NCBI GenBank assembly: GCA_028671895.1
Contig: CM053809.1
Location: 35,315,501 to 35,379,500, forward strand
DNA length: 64,000 nucleotides
Reading direction: 5' to 3'
DNA from: Oenanthe sinensis
Taxonomy: Eukaryota > Streptophyta > Magnoliopsida > Apiales > Apiaceae
Position numbers and translations under genes: made by a program. This document shows positions 36,591 to 48,418 of the stretch, piece after piece (the stretch's first letter is position 1; each line of letters starts with the position of its first letter). The notes below the pieces were generated by a model that was not told the origin of the DNA, did no database searches, and was given only the letters and a program-made list of their open reading frames with translations.

Positions 36591-37865
36591 GTCATTATTT
36601 CGTTTCCTGCAATCCAAAGAACTTTGAAAGCGACAAGACTGAAGAGTGAAGGGTGCCAATGACTCTATGTTCGAAAATTGTTTTCGTTTCCTACGTTATT
36701 TCCGTTTGAATAAATTACGTGCTTATGGTAGTAAAGCCCATCTAGCCATGCCGGGTCCATTATTCAAACAAGATATACTTAGGGCTTGTGTTATATTACA
36801 ACTGCTTGGGCTCTTCCAACAATACTCTTTTGTCTGTAATCGCAGATGGAAATATCAAATTTAAAGGCAAAACTAAAAGTAGGTCAAAATATTTTAAGTT
36901 TCAATCATGAACTGAGAATCTAATTTGAAACTATGCGATTGGACATCTAATTTATCACACGACACGATAACATGATACGAAAACAACATAAAAATTTAGT
37001 GTTTGTGTTTACATCTTGAGTAAACAATACGAATGTACACTACCGAGATTTAGTGTCAGATTTTATGTTTACCTTTCACGTACGTAACATGACATAAATA
37101 AATTTTAATATTTATAATGAATATATGTATATTTATAATAAATATTTGTATATTTATTGTTAAAATAATACATGATTTTATAATATTGTATGTAAATATG
37201 ATTTAAATATATATTTAATATGTTTTATAATAATTTTACCTTAAAATTTTTTATTTTTATTTATATTCAATTTTACACGAAATACGATACGAAGGTACAC
37301 AAACATGAAATTACACCGATTTTAAATGTGTCTGGGGTTTGAGTACACTGGGGTAATAGATTTTTTTTTTTTATATATATGTATATAAATAAAAAATTCT
37401 AACATGCAGAACAGCTGTAAAGTCTACTAAATAATACTAGTATAATACTATAATGCAAAGAACAGGGCCACCAAAATGCAAGCAGATACAAAACTGAAGA
37501 TAATATAAAGAAATAGAGAGCAGGTATAGCTTAGGTAAACTTGCATTATTTGTGATAAAATTCTTGATTGCAATATCCACCACACAAAGAACTACAATGA
37601 TCACAACATCGATTCTATCTTCTTCTTTTCTGGGCTTGGTCCCAAAACATCATCAATATGTTCTCTTCTCCTGGCCTGGCCATGTCACATAACATGCAAA
37701 TCACTTTCCCTTGCTTTCTTTACCGGCATGGTCCTCCACACACTAATCAACTTCCAAATATATAGATACAAACACAAATACACAAAACAGAACAGAAAAG
37801 AGGTACAAGCTAAGACAAACTTATAAATAAACTTAATTAAGGTTCACTAATGGAGTTTGTTTCAT

Positions 37866-39147
37866 TCATGACTTGGACTTGAATGGAATTGCTCTGATCA
37901 CGACTACGTGGTACAATGCTGCCAGGGCTGCTCCGATGAATGGTCCTACCCAGTAGATCCACTGTCATCGTAAAAAACATTAAAAATTTATTAGTGTCAT
38001 CGTCGATTGATTAGTGTTCATAAACAATTCTTAATTTATTAAAGTTTTTTAGCATAATTACATGATCATCCCAGGCGTGGTCCTTGTTATAGATTATGGC
38101 CGCACCCAAACTCCTGGCTGGGTTGATTCCTGTACCGGTGATGGGAATAGTGGCCAAGTGTACCAAGAACACCGCGAAACCAATAGGCAACGGTGCCAAA
38201 ATCTGATCACATACAAAATTATGGTGATTAAGTATTTGTTCCATGAACTGTGCTATTTTTCACAACACATAAGCAGGTTATAAATTATTATTCAGTACTA
38301 ATTAAATGTCGAAAATTCGATATGTATGGAAGTAAATCTTACAGGGACGTGAGAATCTCTGGCGCTACGCTTGGCATCAGTGGCAGAGAAGACGGTGTAA
38401 ACAAGCACAAAAGTTCCAACAATCTCAGCACCAAGACCATCACCCTTGGTGTAACCATGAGCAATAACATTAGCACCACCACCCTTATCAGTAAACACTC
38501 GCTTCCCCTCGAACCCTTTTACCACTCCAGCCCCACAGATCGCACCCAAACATTGCATCACCATGTAGTACACAGCCCTGGTCAAGGTCAACTTCCTCGC
38601 CAGAAACAATCCAAAGGTCACCGCAGGATTAATATGCCCACCTAACATAATATATATATATATATATATATCACCCGTAAATTAACTCTAAAACATACAC
38701 TAGTTTGTACGTTAAAATGGTTTAATTTTTATGTTAAATATAATATATGATTCAATAAGATTTTAGGAGATCCGGTAACTTAACAGGATCGATCGAAAAA
38801 TGTAAAGGATTATTACCTGAGATACCGGCAGTGCAGTAAACAAGGGCAAAGATCATACCACCAAAAGCCCAAGCAATACCTTGGATACCCACAGAGGCAC
38901 ACTTGTTGGGAGCTTTAGACACACCCATGACAGTCAAAACAGTGATGTAAAGAAACAAAAAGGTGGCAATAAACTCAGCAATACCGGCTCGATAAAAGGA
39001 CCATGAGCTAAGTTCAGCAGCCTCAAACAGTGGTGAAGGAGGTGGCTCCTTGTAGTCTTTGTCTTGGGTCTGAGCTGCAGTTCCAATTGGCTGCCTCTCG
39101 TTAAATTTGTTGGCTCCAAGCCTCACATCTTCTTCCTTGCCCTCCAT
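37866..39147 (-). CDS. PIP1: PIP1-class plasma membrane aquaporin
   Basis: Four minus-strand exons: 39147-38817, 38641-38343, 38202-38062 and 37961-37866, with GT-AG borders and consistent phase. They encode 288 residues, the normal PIP1 length. The start MEGKEEDVRLGANK is the PIP1 N-terminal signature (an in-frame ATG three codons upstream at 39156 is less likely). Six membrane helices and both NPA boxes are present: GGHINPAVTFG in loop B and GTGINPARSLG in loop E. The loop D/phosphorylation region (TDAKRSARDSHVP) and the TGxG context are intact. The C-terminus AIPFKSKS is short, as in PIP1 rather than PIP2. Role: water (and possibly CO2 or H2O2) channel, usually reaching the plasma membrane as a heterotetramer with PIP2. 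A TATATATACA box lies about 90 bp upstream of the ATG, near 39236-39245. Confidence 0.96.
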
Positions 39148-39235
39148 TTTTCTCACACGCTATTATTCGGAGTAGGTGTTTGTTCTTTGTTTACCAAGTG
39201 GTGTGTTTTCGTTTGAGTGAGGTGAAGTGGGGTGG

Positions 39236-39245
39236 TTATATATAC
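39236..39245 (-). promoter_or_regulatory. TATA-like box of the PIP1 gene
   Basis: TATATATACA lies about 90 bp upstream of the PIP1 start codon. The position fits a core promoter with a short leader; no transcription start is proven. Confidence 0.5.
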
Positions 39246-41659
39246 ACGTTTCTGTTCTGTACTGTGTTAACACATGCAGCTACTGTAAAGATGGGGCCAG
39301 TAGGCCCGGTGATGTGTTGTGGAGTAGTATGAAAATGACCCAAATGCTACCGTTTGAATAACGAGTGATCAAAAATCACAGCACCTAACTATAAAACAAT
39401 AACTAAAATTTAATTGTTAGGTTGATCATTGAACTTATGTTATGTGACCACAATTATTTAAATTTTGATAATCTTTTAAAAATTATCCGAATGATGAAAA
39501 ATATGTTCGAAAAATTGGAATGTGTTTTCGAATTTTAGCAATGTAATTAATTACAATTGATTAAAGTTTTTTCAACCATGTTTTAAGAATTTGAGTTCTA
39601 TTTTATTTAATATTTTGAAAAATTGTCTGGTTAAAAAAAAATTGACCCGAAATAAATATTACCGACCTCTTTGAACTTTTGGACGTAAATGCCCTGCCAG
39701 AGTAACTGAAACCGACGTTACATAAAATTTTTTTCATTTTTTATGTGAATAATTTAAAATGACGTGTCAAAATGAGGTCCACAATATTATTTTGGGCTGA
39801 AGTTGATAGGTACACCACACCGCCCATTCAAAAAACAAATAGGAAAAATGATGGGTGAGCGGGCCAGGCCGGTTACCAAAGCTGGGCTGATGAGATTACT
39901 GGGACACGTGGCGAATAAGATATGGATCAGTACAAGTTTGTCATAGAACTGATCTGTACAGTATAATTTTTTACACTATTACTGTACATAGTCGTCTTTG
40001 CTTCAGAATTTTTTGCTGGGGAGTCTATAGACTATATAGTACTGTCACTAGGTTATCTGTATAAATATTTTTCAACAAAATACAAAACTCAGTCGACCCA
40101 CTTCTAATTTCTTATCAATATTATAATTTGTAGGTCCGAATTTTTTACATTTCATTGATATATTCGTTTATCTATACTCTTTTATAATAAAATTATTAAA
40201 ATTAGAATTTTTATATGAATACAAGAAATATCGTTTTTCATTCATTATGAAAAATATGAGTACATGATTACTGTAGTAAGTATGGAACAGCTATCATAAA
40301 ATTTAGGACCACTCGTCCACACTAATTAATTGATTATTATGCATGATAAAACCATTTCTCTTATATTTAATATAGAGTGTTATTCTGATATTACAGGGCA
40401 GTCGCTACTCGCTATCAAAGCTAAAGCTTAATAATTCTATTAAATGTTATATTATTCCTGACATATATCCCCAATTATTGACTGGATCAATTGTATACAA
40501 TATACTCTATATTATATATGTCATCGTCATGATATTTATTATAATAAAACTGTGATAATGTATTCATTTGATTTTCCAATTCACCTAATATTTGTTTATG
40601 ATTAATGATATGTTGTAGTTATCTTAAACACTATATTAATTCATGATGATTAAACAAAAAGTGTTAATGTCATATTATGTTGAGGATAATATAAAGATAA
40701 ACCGGCTTAAATTTACAAATAAATACAAGTAGGATCGAGTACATTCAACGGATTAATAATTGAGCACATGTTTAAAGTTATGCTACATCTCGAACATTAT
40801 CGTTTGTAAATTTGATTAGCGACCGCCAAACTGTTCCAGACCATACCTTTCTCCAATGTATAATCACAAAATTTCAGCCTGATTTACACTTTCAAAAAAT
40901 ACACATATTATGTCGAGCACCCGACCCCACTTGTGAAAGGACAAAAAAATGAGTTAAGCTTGTCGCAAAATATACACAATTACCTATATTAATGTGAAGC
41001 TTTGGAATGAATATAAAATTAAAAATTTGATTTAACTCATATTATTTCATGTGAAAATGAATTTGAATTTTATGTGGAAATTAAATATGTATTGATTTTA
41101 AATAATAATTTTAAATTTAAATAAGTAGTTAAATGTTATATATTTTTAAAATTTAAATTCAATGTTGCTATTATTTAATTATATTAAAATTTTCAAAGAG
41201 ATTATTAAAGATTTTGAGAGTACATGGATTGATTATATTAGAGAGATTTTGTTCGTTAACAAATCTTTTATTATTAGAAAAAATCCTTATAATCAACACT
41301 AGTTTATCAAATGCTGAATCATCGCACCGTGCTGTATATGTCTGTGTACATTATTGGTAAAAAACGACGGTGTTAGTTTGATACAACTCGTCTCTTAATA
41401 ATGGAATGAAAAATTATAAATAAATTGTATGAAGAAAAAAAAATGAATGAGTAAAATTTTAAATGAATATGACGAGTCTAAATTTTCTATGATAATGATT
41501 ATAGGGAAAATAATGAAAAAATTGAATGAAATATTATTTCCAAAACATGTGGGTTGGAATTCTGGTATAAATAATTTGGAATAAAATAAAAGCAAGAATA
41601 AAAATTATAAACATTTTCCTTAATTTCACTCAAAATAAAAGTATAAATTTCATTTCACT

Positions 41660-42200
41660 CTGCTCTCATTCCATTCAAGTGAGGTGAATCCGTGTTGAGG
41701 GGCGGAATGAAAAAATTGTTGTTCGGTTGAACGAATTAAATCACTCATCCTTATATCATTTTTATCATTCCTCATATCCTAGTTTTTTATCACACACTCA
41801 CACGTGAGATAACCATTCTTATTTTTATTAAAAATAAATAATTTTACATATTTATTTTCACTCTTGAATATAACGTGTTTGTAATTTAAAATATTTAATG
41901 AAAAAATTGTTTAACTATTTTTTTTAAATATAGTCTTTTTAATTCGAATTACATACATAATCTTATTTCTCATATAATTAATTTTGCCTTATTTATATTT
42001 TCTATATTATTATTTAATAAATTTATTATTGAATAAAATAATTTTTTTAAAATTCATTTCATTTATATATTAAATAAATAAATGAATAAAAAATATTATT
42101 ACATTCCCATTAAAATTAATATTATTAAAAATAAAATAAATATTCTTATCCTGCCTCATTACTATTCCAACGTGATTCCAACCGAACTCATTCCTATTTT
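41660..42200. mobile_element. TGGAATGG-family MITE, reverse orientation to the 44.7-kb copy
   Basis: The stretch TTGTTCGGTTGA ... ATCACTCATCCTTAT near 41717-41760 and the AT-rich sequence after it match the reverse complement of the right half of the element at 44721-45324. The far end ATTCCAACCGAACTCATTCC (about 42175-42195) corresponds to its terminal region. Exact ends and target duplication are not resolved. Confidence 0.55.
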
Positions 42201-44332
42201 TCAAACCAAAAATATCTTTGGGAAAAAACGGTGGTTGTTTAGTATAGAGATTTGGACGCTGGGAAAAAAATGGTTGTTTACTTCGTCATTATTATCATCA
42301 ATTTCATTTGAGTTTCTTCTGACAAGAGAGTAAATTTTTGGGGAACGTTGGTTAATCTTGCTTTCACTTTCCCATTATTTAATGCGCACAATCAAGTTGA
42401 TATGAACTCTGTTAACACATTGTGGTCAGAGATTTTTATAGATAAGTCACGTGTGAAGACATGATGAGTAGAGGTATCATTTCAATCATTTTACAAAATA
42501 TGTAATCAAATGTATGTTTGTTTCCGAAATTTTCCATGCTGTTCAATGTATTTGGTGTATAGCTTGTATATATAATTTGTCTATATATCACTCAATAATT
42601 TGTCATGTTTTCGTATAAACAACCTCGGTACTCTAAACCATGGTCTAAACGAAATACACCGGATATTTTTGATTTGATTTAGATTTTTAATATTTTAATT
42701 TTAATAATATAATTCAATTTTTTCCTTATCCTTAAGAAAAATTGAAAAAACTGGAGAGAAAAACAAATACAAATGTATTTATTCCATCAAAATCTTCACG
42801 GTGTTTTTTTAATTAGAAAACATAAGACACGAAGAAGGAAATAAATATATTAATTCTTTTGTTTTAATTTTCCTTTCAAATTACATTTTTCTTTTTCTTT
42901 ATTCACGAAAGAAATTAAACATTTTATGTTTTCCTTTTACAATACTGCATCATCATATTTCCTTGATTTTTTTCTTAGACTAATAATATATTAAATATTA
43001 ATTTACAGCAAAGAATAACAGTGTAAATGAATAACATAATTATTTATATTGTAACAAAATTGAAGTAGAACACAACGCCATGTTAATTTCAAACTAAAAA
43101 TAATTGTTTACTTTAAATTAATTAAGTGTTTGATAAATTATAATTTGAAGTAAAATGTTAAAATTCATATCATATAGAAATAGAACAAAATTATGATACA
43201 TAATATTTCAAGGAGTAAATAAAAACATGAAATCAATCAAGAATTTTCAGTATAATAAAAAATATATTATTTTATTTTAGCATATATTGTCTTTATTCGA
43301 AATAAACGGAATAAAAAATCTACTGTATTCTTCCAATTGCTAGTTGGACATTAATAAAATTTCTTTAAATAATATACAATTATTTACCCTATAGATATTT
43401 AATTTAAAAATAAAAAAAATAAATTTTAACTAATGAAGAATGGTTAAACATTATAACATTTTCGAAACGGGTAAAGGAAATAGAAACAAGCTGTTAATTA
43501 AAAAGTAGTTGTCCGTTATTTTTAGTTTATAATAATTTATAAACTAAAAAATATATACACTTTTTTAACTTATAAACTACCGTATAAACTAGTAAACTAT
43601 TATTCAGGAACACCCAGAACACTGCTATTTTAAGTTAATGGCATTTGAAAATACTACTATTTCCATTACGGATATTTAACCTAATGGTATTTGCAATGTT
43701 ATGTTAGCCGAATCAGGAGTCACTATTTGATAATGTCTAATATATTAATTTGGTTTTCTCCAATTTCATATCTACAAAATAATATATATAGATGTATAAT
43801 TTAGGGAATTTATTTAACAAAGGCAAAAACTTGGTTAACAAACCCACTTTAGGGGTGAATATATAATAGTACTTTGTAATACAATGTGTGTGATAGACTT
43901 ATAATGTGCAAATGTGATGCTTATAATTTGATAGTTTTTCTATCTGAAATTTGATGAATTGTAATTTCTTTTCCTTTTTTAGTTAATCATTCAGCTCAAC
44001 CGAACCAAACAAACTAGTTCAGAAAATAATAGTCTACACTAGTCAAGCTTAAGCTTTGGGCTTACAAGTAACATTAAAACCTAAATTTGGGCTTACAAGT
44101 AACAAAGCCAGCCGAATTACTACGAAAACGACGACGTATATTCAACAATTAATATTCAAACGCATCTCAGATCCAACGGTCATGACTCATAACTAACTCA
44201 CAATCACTGTCCTCTCCACCACAACTCTCAAGAATTGCCACGAATCACCAGAACTCGCAACAACGGCGGTGTTGAATCGTTACTGACTCAGTAACTCGGA
44301 TCGGCGAGTCAACTCGGTACAAATCAAATTTA

Positions 44333-44535
44333 ATGAGAACGAATATGCTGAATCGACGGACGGAACAGAGGTTCCGGCATGCTGCGATGTCAGCCTTTGG
44401 ATCAGTAAAGATGAGGTTGATTCTCGGTTGTTTTACGGTTCTGATGATATTTGTGCTTGCGAATCGAACGCCGTCGTATTTAGTTTGGCATCATGATAAT
44501 TCTTTTGCTCCTGAATCTCCTGGTTTTAATTTCAG
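44333..44535 (+). CDS. Duplicate first exon of the GT64 glycosyltransferase gene (copy A)
   Basis: ATG at 44333 opens 67 codons plus two bases, ending CAG|GTAAAT at 44535. The encoded MLNRRTEQRFR, a hydrophobic segment (LILGCFTVLMIFVLA) and NRTPSYL closely match the first exon at 48419-48627. It is a type II signal-anchor N-terminus, and it ends in the same phase, so it could splice to the exon at 51680 across a 7.1-kb intron. Flanking sequence up to about 45720 is also duplicated. Either it is an alternative promoter plus first exon or an orphan duplicate. The open frame and the good donor favour continued function or a young copy. Confidence 0.7.
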
Positions 44536-44720
44536 GTAAATTTTAGTTTTTGAATTTCCACAATTAATTATTTATATGCATGTTTATACAAGTTAGTTAT
44601 GTAATTGGTTAGTATATGCATATTAATCTGTTTGTTTGTTTGAATATGTAAAATGTGTGTGTATGTGTGTGAGTGCATATACATACTTATTTTTGGAGTT
44701 TTTCCGAGTACAAAAATCGA

Positions 44721-45324
44721 GGGTGTGTTCCGTTGCAAAGGATATGAATGAGTTCAGATGGGAATGAGCGAAAGGAATGGAATGAATTAGGATGAGAATG
44801 AGATGGGATAAGAATTCTCATTCCATTGTTTTGTTCGTTTAGTAATATTAGTTTTATTGGGAAATGAATGATAATTTTTATTAATTTATTTGTTTAATAT
44901 ATAGATAAAATGAATTCTAAAAAAAAGTTTATTCAATAATAAATTTACTAAATAATATAGAAATTATAAGGCAAAATTAATTTACATGAGAAATAAGATT
45001 ATATATATTTTTTAAATTAAAAAAATTAACAATTAAAAAATTTGAATATCTAAACAAGTTTTTTTCATTAAATATATTGAATTACAAACATATTATGTTC
45101 AAGAGCAAAAATAAAGATAAAAAATTATTTTTAGTAAGAATAAAAATGGCTATCCCTGTGGGAGGGTGGGATACAAAATTGACTTGTTAGGAAGGATAAG
45201 AATGACATAAGGATGAGTGATTCCATTCCCAAATACTCAACCGAACAACTCTTTTTTCATTCCCGACGGAATGATCATTCCATTCCCACGAAAATTCATT
45301 CATATCCTCCAACCGAACATGCCC
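44721..45324. mobile_element. MITE inserted in copy A of the duplicated segment, 604 bp
   Basis: Inverted ends: left GGGTGTGTTCCGTTG, and right reversed GGGCATGTTCGGTTG, both continuing to GGATATGAATGA. Flanks are CGA (44718-44720) and TGA (45325-45327). The paralogous segment at 48925-48940 reads GAATTTTGAGTC with a single TGA and no insert, which fixes the boundaries and the 3-bp duplication. Probably PIF/Harbinger-like. Non-coding. Confidence 0.85.
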
Positions 45325-48300
45325 TGAGTCTTTTGAATTTTGTGCTTAGGAATTTACTATGGTAGTGCAATAATTTATATAGTAGTTTGCTTTAAAAGAA
45401 ATTTATGCTAGCTTATTAGAGAAATATTAACGGTGTAGAAAAGAATTAAGCTTTACCGGTCATATATACTACATTTATTAGGAATATTTGCTAAGGATGA
45501 AATCGACTGCAGTGTGTGTAAGCTTCAATGTTGATGGACCTTTCTAGCTGGCAAAATCTTCTTTAGTAACTAATATGATCGGACAAAAGTGTATGGCTGT
45601 TTGGCTATTACCAAATTAATACGCCTTCTGTGAAAGAGTCAAAAGAGTGTGCCTTTTGAAGCCCGATGTTGCTTTTCAATCATACCTTGGTGGAATTAGC
45701 ATGAGGATATATGTAATTTATCAAGATGAGCAAACCTTGATAAAAGCATTAGAAACAATTAATGATTCTCTTTTATCTGTATATGTGATGTGTTGCAAGT
45801 CTGTTTTGACCCACTAATTGAGTAATTGGTAGTAAATGATTCTTTTATGTGCATATGTGATATAATCACGTTTTGCTTTTATAGCTTTGTGTACTTGATA
45901 TCAATTTAGAATCGAATTAGACTAAACTCAATACCAATAGTAAGTTTGCTAAAGAGTCCAATTTACCCTATATAAAGTATCTTCAACCCATTACACCATT
46001 GATTCGGAACAAGGAATACAAATATTAATTTATTTTTTTATGATATAATATATAAATATGTTTTAAGTTTAAATATATTAGATTAATAAATTATTAAGAA
46101 TATTTTGAAAATATATAGTTATATTGTAATGGGCAGAAGAGGATTTTGTTACATTTACTTAATTATGGTAGTAGATTTTTCATTGGAAAATAGATATATA
46201 TAAGGATTGGTTTTTCTTTTTTACGAGAATTTAGCTTGACTTTTAAGCAATAAGATTTGTATGTACACACTATAGTACTCATTATCATTTAGAATTCAAT
46301 ATTTATTTGTGTCACTACTAATTTTTTGCTGATATAGGTTTTATCCGTAATTAAATTCATATTCTGGACCATTTCCTATCATCGCACTTAGTAGCCTCAC
46401 CTATTTGTTGAAGTTGGTTAGAAAATTGACACATGAGATGAAAGAACGATCAATTCATTGTTGTGAAGCTCATATCTACATGTCTTCTTATGCATCCCAT
46501 AGTACTCAAGTCGAGAATTTTCAACTTCATGAACTGCTTCTTAAATATGTTTAAACCAGTGTTGTAAAAATTGTTTGACTCGTCTGAGTACTCATTTTTC
46601 AGGGTCCAAACGAGCTGAGTTCTAACTAATCAGGTCAAAAAATTATCTCTACACTGTCTACACTATTCAGGTCAAACTTGCCTGAATTTGGTCAAATTTG
46701 GCCAAAAAGTGTACTCGAATTTCATATGTATTTATGTTATAGTAAGATCTAAAATTAAACTTAGGTAAAAAAAATACGAAGTTAAAAGGTAACAATGTTA
46801 AACACAAAGAAATAAATTAAAGAATTTGATTATATAACCATGTAAAGATGTATATATTTGAGTTAAATAATACAAATTACAAATTATGTTATTTTTTGAC
46901 GGTACACTAAATCCCGAAAACCTGAATTTAATAAAAATAATCATAGAAATAATATCCGATTAGTTCTCTGAGTACTCATTCCGAGTACTTTCCAATTTTC
47001 GAGGATTCGTTATTTGAGGACTAAAACAAGTAGAAATGATTTCCGACTATTACAACCTCGGTTTAAACAATTTTATCCATATGATATTGATTATTGCGTA
47101 GCCTTTGATTAATATGAAAATTAAGGATACATTGTGAACATTGTTGTTTTATGAAGTATAATAAGTCCAAAATGCATCAAGCGAAGTTTATTCAATGATT
47201 CTTGCTCCAAGACCTGTGATAAAATTCTCAATGTCGTATTTTCTCATTCATAATAATTTAATATATATATATATAGATAGATTACAAGACCAAACTTGGC
47301 CAATAAGAATAATATCTCTTGACAATAGAAACATATCATATCCTTATATAATATTCTAATATCAGCAGTATCCTAATATGTCTCAATAATCTATAAAGCG
47401 AATTCGCATCTACAATTTGTATAATATCTTGTTTTCCAAAAATTGATGATCTAGTTTTTCCGATGCATTCCGAATTGACTTTTTTATTTCTGAATGCTTT
47501 TATGGGGTCAAATATGGATGTGATATTTTTTAGTGGCTTCTAGATTTCATGTTTCCACCTAATATTGAGCGCTATCCAAGGATTATGGATTCTTCTTTAC
47601 TCTAAAATCCATGTCAGGTGTGAGTATCTTTAAAGGAGAGTAAAATGATGTGAATCAGGAAATAAAAAAATCAATTTGTTTTAATTTTATATTATTATTT
47701 TGGAATAGAGTTTTAATTTATTTTTAAATTTTATAATATTAGATGTATAAATTATCATGAATAACTGAATATTTAGACAATAGGGTAATGATCATAAAAG
47801 GATCAGTTTTATGATCATATGTAGACAATATGGTTTTCAACTTTTCATTGGAGTAACCTTTTTTTTAAATAAATATATATTGGCATAAATGTAATATAAG
47901 ATTCATGTTTGATTATAGGTTTTGGATCAGTTTGAGTTTGAATTAGGTTTCAGTTCGGTTTGCCTAAAAATATACCAATCGGGTTTAACAGAAATAAAAT
48001 AAAATTTTAATTATTCGGGTTTGGTCAGATCCAATCGAATGGGAGTGGATTGGGTCGATTTGCTTAATTTTGCCACATCTACTACATAACATACTAAGTA
48101 TAAAATTTTCCACCTAATGTATTCCAAAAACAGCAAACTAAAGCTCAATCTAATTCAAACACAGATAACTTCGAAATTTCAAATTAAAGAAGCAACCAAA
48201 ACCAAGTCAATGAAAGCTATTCGAATGATGCGTAAAACGACGGCGCAGGGGAGGGGGTAGTGAATATATAAATGAATCTCGATCCAACGGTCGTAAGTCA

Positions 48301-48418
48301 TAATTAAATTACAATTTATAATCTCCATCCTCCCCCTGATTCACATCACTTATCCGCCATCCTCTTTTCTAACGGTTCAACGATTTGAATTAATTCGAGT
48401 CAGTATAATTTATTGGCG

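Larger units (their letters stand above)
33350..37865. other. 4.5-kb region between the unknown gene and PIP1: promoters plus nested repeats
   Basis: The left end is the 5' leader and promoter of the unknown-function gene (minus strand); AAACCCTAA at 33372-33380 is a telo-box-like motif in its leader. Then come a MITE-like piece (33815-34045), a nested MITE plus solo LTR (34340-36590), AT-rich DNA, and the PIP1 3' UTR before 37866. No gene supported. Confidence 0.6.
39148..44332. other. 5.2-kb AT-rich intergenic region
   Basis: It holds the PIP1 promoter at the left and the promoter of the first GT64 exon copy at the right (from about 44100). In between is very AT-rich DNA with one TGGAATGG-family repeat (about 41660-42200). 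Open frames in it are short and look random. No gene seen. Confidence 0.6.
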
